DNA of 24,503 nucleotides, taken from positions 1-24,503 of the forward strand of contig JAAPAO010000488.1 of assembly GCA_013115145.1 (NCBI GenBank). Reading direction: 5' to 3'. The translations under genes and the position numbers were made by a program. Of the stretch, positions 18,719 to 24,503 are shown piece by piece; the first letter of the stretch is position 1; each line of letters begins with the position of its first letter. Under the pieces are notes generated by a model, which searched no databases, was not told where the DNA came from, and saw nothing but the letters and a program-made list of their open reading frames with translations. The DNA is from Perkinsus chesapeaki. Its lineage: Eukaryota > Perkinsozoa > Perkinsida > Perkinsidae.

Positions 18719-18954
18719 TATGGCAGTGGAGAAGTCTGTGAATGCCTCTTGAGGCTTTCTCGGCGAAGTTCGGACTTAGCTATCGATCTACACTTGAGAT
18801 CTTACATTTCCTCAACGGCGTTTGTGTCCTATGTCCCGGCGAAAAGCGCTGCTTCCATGGAGGACTATAGGGTTAGTTATCGAGGTGGATGGATAATGTG
18901 CTACGGGCACCTGATCAGGCTTTGCACTTTCAGATTTGAATATGAACACTGGTC

Positions 18955-18992
18955 CTACCTCGTTTGTATCTTGCACGGGCCGATAAGATATG
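18955..18992 (-). repeat. Dispersed GATAC hairpin element, copy 6 (reverse)
   Basis: On the + strand GTATCTTGCACGGGCCGATA (18966-18985) continues into AGATAT. It is preceded by CCTACCTCGTTT, which is the tail AAACGAGGTAGG on the other strand. Confidence 0.5.
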
Positions 18993-19013
18993 CGCACTCA
19001 TTTGACCTTGTCT

Positions 19014-19041
19014 GCATCTTGCGTGGTTCAACCTAAGATAC
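19014..19041 (-). repeat. Dispersed GATAC hairpin element, copy 7 (reverse)
   Basis: GCATCTT (19014-19020) and AAGATAC (19035-19041) form an inverted repeat. Read on the - strand it begins GTATCTTAGGTTGA, identical to the start of the 7201 and 7332 copies. Confidence 0.6.
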
Positions 19042-19087
19042 TTCTCTCGCCCGCAATGTGCGCAACTTTCACTGATGGAGAATTTTC

Positions 19088-19120
19088 AGGTCGACCTTGC
19101 AAGATACAAAGAAGCTTGAA
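19088..19120 (+). repeat. Dispersed GATAC hairpin element, copy 8 (partial)
   Basis: AGGTCGACCTTGCAAGATAC followed by AAAGAAGCTTGAA matches the right part of copies 1 and 9. The left GTATC arm is missing. Confidence 0.45.
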
Positions 19121-19277
19121 CTCTCCAGATACCTCACCTCGCCCAAAAAAATTCTAGCATTTGAACCACTCATCCCTCCTGTTAAAATATCATCAGCAGG
19201 GATCGAATCCGGTTGCCTCCAAAAGCCTTGAGAGACCGCCGCTGGTAACTGCTTTCCCTTGAATAGTTTTTTCTTAA

Positions 19278-21663
19278 ATGCATTCATCCGCGATTTTCGC
19301 GCGTCGTGTTCGTCTTTTATTACCACGATCGCTTCGGGTAGGCCGTCCGTCGTCTCTGGTTGCTCCCAGCCTCCTCCCCAACTTGATCAATTGGCTCGTA
19401 TAAATTTCAGTAATGGTTTGCCGCTTTCTAGGAGTTCTTATTCTCACTCAAGCTAAGCTATATTCTTTGTTTAAATCAAGTTCGGTTTTTTGAGGGCACT
19501 TTGTCAGACCACCAAGGCCAACCTTCAGCCATATGGTCGAATCCAGGTGCTGGAAAAATCTCTTTTCCCTTCAACATTGGTTCATTGAATTCTTCAACCG
19601 TTTCAGATAGCTCCATCGTCCGTACGCTTCTTCGCCAGCGATTCATCATTTGATGTTTTCGCCAAAATAAAAGATCAAGGTGACGGTAAAGTCGATGCCG
19701 CTGTCGGGGAAGCCAAGAAGCGTAAGCCTTCTGATAAGGTAACCGAGAGGTCCCTGGTTCGAACCCTCCATGCGGTATTTTAGGTTATCAAATTGGTGGA
19801 TGATATATTATCATTATCACTCATTGAGGCTGCTGATTTGTGCGACTTATGTCAAGAGAAATTGGCGGCCAGGTGAGCCAGGCGCCTTGAAGATTCCGTT
19901 AGCATTCAGCATCGAACTTGAATGTTTTCATTTCTCATGGCCGGCCTTGGTCACCACGAAAATTTGTTATCAGTGCGGTGATACGGTATCGATGCCGCTT
20001 TGTTGAGGTATAGTTATATAGTCTATGTATGATCTTATATTTTGATTAGAAATTTAACTGTCGGCTCCTTTTCTCTCGCTTCGTGCGGATATATTAAATC
20101 TGTTGAAGATGGGAATGGACTGAAATATTTTACTAGTTAGTTGCTTTTTTCTTTTAATATCTTGTAAGGAAACGAGTACCGTCCGAGCTATCACCGAAAG
20201 GTGAAGTCTGAAGAATAATAATTAATATATTAAGATATATGACGGATTATGGTGGATTCGTAATATCCAATTATTGTTAATACCAAATTACTATGAAATG
20301 TGCACTTCCAACTACTTAGCTTCACCGGAGTATTGACTCCCATACAGATCCGGCGGTGTCCCTGGTCGCTCCCCCTTCCCTCATCCCGGAGCAATGTTCG
20401 CTGGTGGTGGTATGATGCCGTCACCTATGATGATGGCCGCTCCTATGTCCGGATCGGTCCCTCAGCAACCGCCTTCGGCAACTGCCGGTAAGACGATTTC
20501 ATTTATTATTCGAAAATCTGCAGGAGATAGTAGTATTGGGTAATTATTGTGGCTGAAAGATTTCGCCAAAATTTTTTGAAATTTTCTTCGACTCGGATGC
20601 CTGTGGCTTCAGAAATATGTCAGTCATCAGTGCGCCCCTTTGGCACTGATGGAGCTCAGCAGGGTCGGGACTTTTTATTTGCTATTCATTCATCACCGAT
20701 GAGATACGAAAGTGTCGGAAACTTATGACGATTTCTAGTGTCTGTGCTCGCCGCTGGAATATGCATTCGTTCCTGCGTAGTTGTCGATGTCTCGATTGAC
20801 GGGCCCATTTTGAGTGTCAGGCGAGGCGACTGCTGGCGACAGTGGAGGAGGTTCAGAGGAGAAGCCAGCAGAGAAGAAAAAAGAGCCGGCGAAGAGCGTC
20901 GTAACAATTAAGTTGGTTAGTTACAATACCGAAAAGAAGGTAATCCAAAGGTATCTGGTTCGAACCTGTGCGGAGGCATTTTAAGGTCACCACCATTAAG
21001 GAAGTTCGCGGTGTGACAGGCCTGGGTTTGCGCGAAGCGAAGGATGCGGTGGAGGGTTGCCCAACGGTAGTAGGGAGAATCTTTAAATCTAGCGGGTGCG
21101 ATGGATTCGAAGAAAGGCTTTTGACTTTTTTTGTAACAGACTTCCTATTAGAGCTACGCGCTAGGTGTCATTTTTGATTCTTGGTAAATAATAATAATGA
21201 AAACCCTTTTTTGAAGTGGTATGTTTGATAAATATTCAAGGTCGACGCTGGTAAGATACGAAATGGGTCGAGTGTTCCTAGCGCTTTTTCATCTCTAAAT
21301 AACCCTCTTGATAACATCTAAGCTCGGTCCTTCAAAATCTAAAGTGGATATTTCCATGTTCGTCCCGAACACTCGTTGTCTCCGACAGTAGTATATTTGG
21401 CATCAGTTCCTCCAGCGAGCTTCCAATCGAATACCCTCCCTTGTAGGTGCTGAAAAAGGGTGTTCCTCTGGAGCAAGCTGAAGAGATCAAGAAAAAAATG
21501 GAGGCTACCGGAGCACAGGTAACGCGCTATTATCTTAGTGTACTCACTTACCGCTCTATGTATCTTATCGGGTTTCGGGTTTTGGGTTTTGGGTTTTCGT
21601 CCCATGGGGTTCGCCTCCCCAAAGAGTATTACCGTTGTTCCTTTTCAGGTTGAGTTTGTTTGA
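19278..21663 (+). CDS. Mitochondrial ribosomal protein bL12 (L7/L12), 8 exons, 235 aa
   Basis: Exons are 19278-19337, 19607-19738, 19784-19872, 20348-20487, 20821-20939, 20986-21066, 21447-21518 and 21649-21663. All seven introns are GT-AG, and every phase matches to give 708 nt with stop TGA. The start [20 protein letters not shown] is an Arg-rich, acid-free presequence, and VRFFASDSS resembles a mitochondrial cleavage site. The N-terminal dimerisation domain is [21 protein letters not shown] Gly/Met/Pro hinge ([17 protein letters not shown]) and a Lys/Glu-rich hinge follow. The C-terminal factor-binding domain carries [38 protein letters not shown] and the final VEFV, which is encoded by a 15-nt exon. 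bL12 forms the ribosomal stalk that binds elongation factors. Introns 2 and 5 are related mini-introns with tRNA-like content; intron 6 holds a GATAC element and intron 7 a G-rich repeat. Confidence 0.94.
19739..19783 (+). repeat. Mini-intron 2 of bL12, tRNA-3'-half-like element
   Basis: A 45-nt intron, phase 0, flanked AAG/GT...TTTTAG/GTT. It begins GTAACCGAGAGGT and contains the B-box match GGTTCGAACCC (19756-19766), TGCGG, and TTTT (19778-19781) just before the acceptor AG. It is homologous to the 20940-20985 intron, with identical spacing from the 5' end to the B box (17 nt) and from the B box to the T run (22 nt). Confidence 0.75.
20940..20985 (+). repeat. Mini-intron 5 of bL12, tRNA-3'-half-like element
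   Basis: A 46-nt intron, phase 0, flanked AAG/GT...TTTTAAG/GTC. It begins GTAATCCAAAGGT and contains CTGGTTCGAACC (B box from 20957), GCGGAGGC, and TTTT (20979-20982). Aligned with the 45-nt intron it shares most positions, including a continuous CTGGTTCGAACC. Confidence 0.75.
21238..21274 (+). repeat. Dispersed GATAC element inside bL12 intron 6, copy 9
   Basis: AAGGTCGACGCTGGTAAGAT continues ACGAAATGGGTCGAG. It matches the right two-thirds of the 7332 and 5177 copies. The left arm is ATTC rather than GTATC. Confidence 0.5.
21570..21593 (+). repeat. G-rich 7-nt periodic repeat in bL12 intron 7
   Basis: Four GGG runs at 21570, 21577, 21584 and 21591 are separated by TTTC, TTTT and TTTT. The 7-nt period equals that of TTTAGGG telomere repeats, and four G-triplets could form a quadruplex in the pre-mRNA. 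Confidence 0.55.
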
Positions 21664-22493
21664 GATTGTCGCAGTGTGACTGGCATGAATACGTACAATG
21701 TTTCTGCAAAAGCTGGGGGGTTTTGTTGTTCACTAAGGAGGCACTGAAAGATATTTCGGAGGTTGATTGAAGAACCTGGCCGAGAAGTTGCAGTACGTTA
21801 TTGAATCCAATTGACTTGGAGGAGGTATGAACCTGTGCTTTCCTATTGTGATTATTGGGGCGAAGATAATTCATGCTATTAACGACCGATAAGAGCCTAT
21901 GCTCGAAGATATGATACGAGAAAACGGTTCGACGAATAAAGTCGTTGATATAGATGATTCATTATAAGTGGTATTGAAGTGCTCAGCAGCACTAAAGGGA
22001 CGCTAGTTGCTGTGGAGGGAGACCAGTCATGTCGGTGATGATGTGATGGACTCTTAGTAGTAGAAATATGATTGCAAATTGTTAGGGAAATTTGAGGTAT
22101 TAAACACCAATATTGATAATAATAAATGTAACTAGTTTTATTATATGAATGTCTGTCTAACACAGGCCTTCCGCGGAAATCTCATAATACTGGCGGAGCG
22201 AGACGTCGGAAATATTATTGAATTTGGAAAGTATTAAACTGCTGGTAAGGAGCAAGTAGTCCTATTGAGGAGTATTTGCTTTGTTCCACGGTGTCATGGT
22301 TTTTATTCATCTTCATTATTTTATTATTCTCAAATGGTCAAGGTCTCGCTCGATTAAAACACTGGAGCTTGTGCGCGTTATATATTCGATACTTCCACAG
22401 GCGGCGCCTTCGTTGCCGAGATGGTATTTCCATTTAACCTTTGTTGACTTCTGCCTGATAAAATAAAAGGACCTTCAGTTATTTATTCCTATC
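21664..22493. other. Intergenic region after bL12, possible unassigned exons
   Basis: No gene model is supported here. Two acceptor-bounded open bits are noted: after CACAG at 22166, AFRGNLIILAERDVGNIIEF; and after CACAG near 22400, a short GCGGCGCCTTCG stretch. Neither can be joined to anything with matching phase. The rest is AT-rich. Confidence 0.3.
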
Positions 22494-24143
22494 ATGAACG
22501 GTGCGGCAGGCGACAGCTCTCACATCGGCCCACCGAAGTTGTTGCTGCCGATCACGCCGAGGACATTGGACGGTATATCGCCGAGCTCTGGAGTTGAGTC
22601 CTTCGAGGCTGAGGAAAGTCATGTAGTAGTATTTTGGGGGAAGGGGGCTTGTTTTTCGCGCTCCGTGAGAGGCTGTTGGAATATTCTTCAAAGTTAGATC
22701 CCCGTTGTGTTTTCCCTGCTTCAGTGTCATAGCGCCCATTTAGTGTGATGTGTAGATTTGGTTTGCGCTACTATCAGAAGGACATGCCGTTTTGAATATT
22801 AAATATTCAATGCTTCACGATGCATCGGAACCATCGAAAGTTTCACCAGAGCGAGTTTTATATATGAATAATTCTGCCAGGGTTCTTGCTAGCTCGATGA
22901 GAATATACTCCTTACGAGAAAGCCTTCCGTCAAAAGGTTATCAACAATGCGCCTCGGGATGAAAAAATGTGAAATGAATTTGCAGTGGGGCCATCTGGTG
23001 CTCGTCGCGAATTCAACCGGAAACAAAAACTGTAGAGTTCTTCGGGTGAAAAGGCTTCGTATGAATTTCAGAGTATCGGTTGTGTTTTATAAATAATAAT
23101 GTTCCTGTATACTAGAGTAGTAGATTAAGAGAGTAGAGAGAATCGTTTCGATACGAACTTGTCTACTATGAACTATGAACTAGAAGAGACCTTGATAGTA
23201 GAAGTCCTTTAATATATGCAAACCCGAAACCCGAACTGTTATCTATATTCTTCTTGTGCAGCACCCCTTTGACGGGGCTGGTTATAGCCATTATGGGGGT
23301 ATCGCTAGTGCGGTAGTGGGTTGAGGTACTTGTCATAACCTGCTGAACCCTGGTAACATTCCGAGTATAAATGTTATGTCTGTTTACCTGTATAGTACGT
23401 ATGAGCTAATCTCCACATCTTATCAGTTTTATTTGTTATATATATTCCGTATCACCTGCCAGAGATTATTTGGTATTTCGCGCCCACTCATTAACTCTTT
23501 ATGTCCTTGACTTGGTGTTGCTCGATGAAGGCGGAGAGGTGTGAAGATCATACCTTATTTCATATGGATATCTTATTCTCTATCGTGTCTCCGCACTGGG
23601 AATATTCTCGATTTCCGAAGCACTTATTCTTATCGTTGGTGGTTTGATTCATCTCTACTGCATAAAGTTTGATCTTCTTCTTTTCCAGGAGGATCGGACA
23701 AACACGCAAATATTCGGTGATGAGCGCCTCGAAGAGCAGAACAATCTCGAGGACAAGTCTCGGCGACGAGTGGATAGTTCTGAAAGTTGGGAATCTGAAT
23801 CGGTGAGCTCTTCTTCGTCCTCCTCGGACATTGAGGAAGGTCAAGTGTCGATGAGCTTCGAGGCTGCCCACGAGTTCCGGGAAATTCGGGCAACTAAGAT
23901 CGTGCAGCACTACGGACGAATTCGAGTATTTCGAGGACCGCTGGGAGCCGTATTCTACATTGGACCGCACTGGTAGAGGAAAAATCGGTATGAGAATCTT
24001 GAATGGATTTCAGGTATGCTGTCATTGTTATGGCGAGTGTGATAGTTGGAATCGGTTTTGGATTCTCGTTTTGGGCGACACCGAGGTTGAATATGTCTGA
24101 GGGGAAGAGATGGTGGCAGAGGTTTATTGGAGTTCTATTGACA
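22494..24143 (+). CDS. 5' part of a multi-exon membrane-protein gene, possibly DHHC palmitoyltransferase-like
   Basis: Proposed exons are 22494-22622 (MNGAAGDSSHIGPPKLLLPI...), 23689-23972 and 24014-24143, with the gene continuing past the right edge. The last two are the better supported: the 41-nt intron (GTAGAG to TTTCAG) joins TG/G to make FYIGPHW-YAVIVMAS in frame, and the exon then ends at ACA/GTAATG. The protein has a Ser/acidic N-terminal region (SSSSSSSDIEEGQ), a strand-rich piece IVQHYGRIRVFRGPLGAVFY, then hydrophobic segments YAVIVMASVIVGIGFGFSFW and WWQRFIGVLLTVM that look like two membrane helices. A GR...GP...FY segment directly before the helices recalls protists' DHHC palmitoyltransferases, but the DHHC motif would lie outside the window, so the family is a guess. 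The first exon and the 1066-nt intron are uncertain; extra exons may lie between. Confidence 0.4.
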
Positions 24144-24503
24144 GTAATGAGGCGAAGGATTCTTGCAACTTCTTTTATATGAAGTCTACTATGTCTCCGC
24201 TACACTGGGAATATAGTGTCTGATAAGAAAGGATGTATTCGGCAACACATTTTACTTTATATCTCCTCCACACTTGGAATGTGTTACGTAGATTACTATG
24301 CCTAACATCCGTCATTCAACCTTTTTCGTATCTTCCACTATTCAACCTTTTTCGTATCTTCCACTATTCAACCTTGTTCGTATCTTCCACTATTCAACCT
24401 TGTTCGTATCTTCCACTATTTAACCTTGCTCGTATCTTCCACTATTTAACCTTGCTCGTATCTTCCACTATTTAACCTTGCTCGTATCTTCCACTATTTA
24501 ACC
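24144..24503. other. Right-edge intronic or intergenic sequence
   Basis: If the gene model to the left is right, this is the start of its next intron. It consists of about 170 nt of unique sequence followed by the 26-bp tandem array that runs off the window. Confidence 0.4.
24313..24503. repeat. 26-bp tandem repeat array, about 7 copies, open at the right edge
   Basis: Full units start with GTATCTTCCACTATT at 24328, 24354, 24380, 24406, 24432 and 24458, with a partial unit at 24484 and a partial leading copy (ATTCAACC) at 24314. Units drift in order: TTTTTC, then TTGTTC, then TTGCTC at the end of the unit, and ATTCAACC to ATTTAACC, as expected for stepwise duplication. On the - strand the core reads GGAAGATACGAACAAGGTTG, close to the tail of the dispersed GATAC elements. 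Confidence 0.9.

Larger units (their letters stand above)
18719..19277. promoter_or_regulatory. Divergent promoter region between pyrophosphatase copy 2 and bL12
   Basis: This 559-nt gap must hold the promoters of both divergent genes. I recognise no TATA-like or initiator motif. It contains three copies of the dispersed GATAC element (18955-18992, 19014-19041 and 19088-19120). No gene is supported in it. Confidence 0.45.

Noticed and set aside
23262-23298. Possible small exon after GTGCAG (HPFDGAGYSHYG) in the 22623-23688 gap
   Set aside because: Its length gives a phase that cannot be joined to the exon at 23689 without breaking the frame.
24233-24475. 80-codon frame with repeated Phe/Leu/Pro-rich residues
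   Set aside because: It is produced by translating the 26-bp array, which stays open in more than one frame. The period is not a multiple of three and nothing supports coding.
1-24503. CRISPR arrays, bacterial operons or a prokaryotic defence system
   Set aside because: GT-AG introns, RS proteins and a mitochondrial presequence show a eukaryotic nuclear genome. The only regular array (24313-24503) has no spacers.

Overview
The window is nuclear DNA of a eukaryotic protist. Several genes are split by short GT-AG introns. One encodes a mitochondrial ribosomal protein with an import presequence, and two encode type I (K+-dependent) proton-pumping pyrophosphatases of the plant/alveolate kind. 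The pyrophosphatase signature DVGADLSGKNE, the compact genes with small introns, the tandem paralogues and the RS-protein motif RNPSS-I-V-M-S-RIRD all fit an alveolate. Perkinsus is my best guess; this is inference and I had no database to check it.

Layout. 404-2340 (+) holds the broken remains of a MULE-type transposase. 2868-4984 (+) is a three-exon Alba-domain gene, with a tRNA-like element in its first intron and a tRNA-Glu 3' fragment directly behind its stop codon. 5492-8442 (+) holds three intronless tandem paralogues, each with RS-rich tails and two conserved domains. 9013-9481 (+) is a two-exon free-standing U-box protein, and 9621-10040 (+) a small CxxC zinc-finger-like protein. 10041-12359 has no gene that I can support. 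12360-13121 (-) is a probable secreted protein. 13831-16002 (-) and 16538-18718 (-) are tandem H+-pyrophosphatases. 19278-21663 (+) is an eight-exon gene for mitochondrial ribosomal protein bL12. 22494 to beyond 24143 (+) looks like the 5' part of a membrane-protein gene. A 26-bp tandem repeat runs off the right edge.

Together: much of the gene content concerns RNA and translation (Alba, the RS family, bL12), protein turnover (U-box) and pyrophosphate-driven acidification of vacuoles or acidocalcisomes. Genes lie in a + block, a - block and a + block.

The most unusual signals are in non-coding DNA. Two mini-introns of bL12 (45 and 46 nt) are clearly related to each other. Each carries a Pol III B-box-like GGTTCGAACC and a TTTT run at identical spacing, as if derived from the 3' half of a tRNA. 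Two further tRNA-derived pieces lie in or against the Alba gene. A separate family of small hairpin elements (GTATCT...AGATAC followed by a GGTTG-like tail) is scattered through intergenic and intronic DNA, and its core appears amplified as the terminal 26-bp array.
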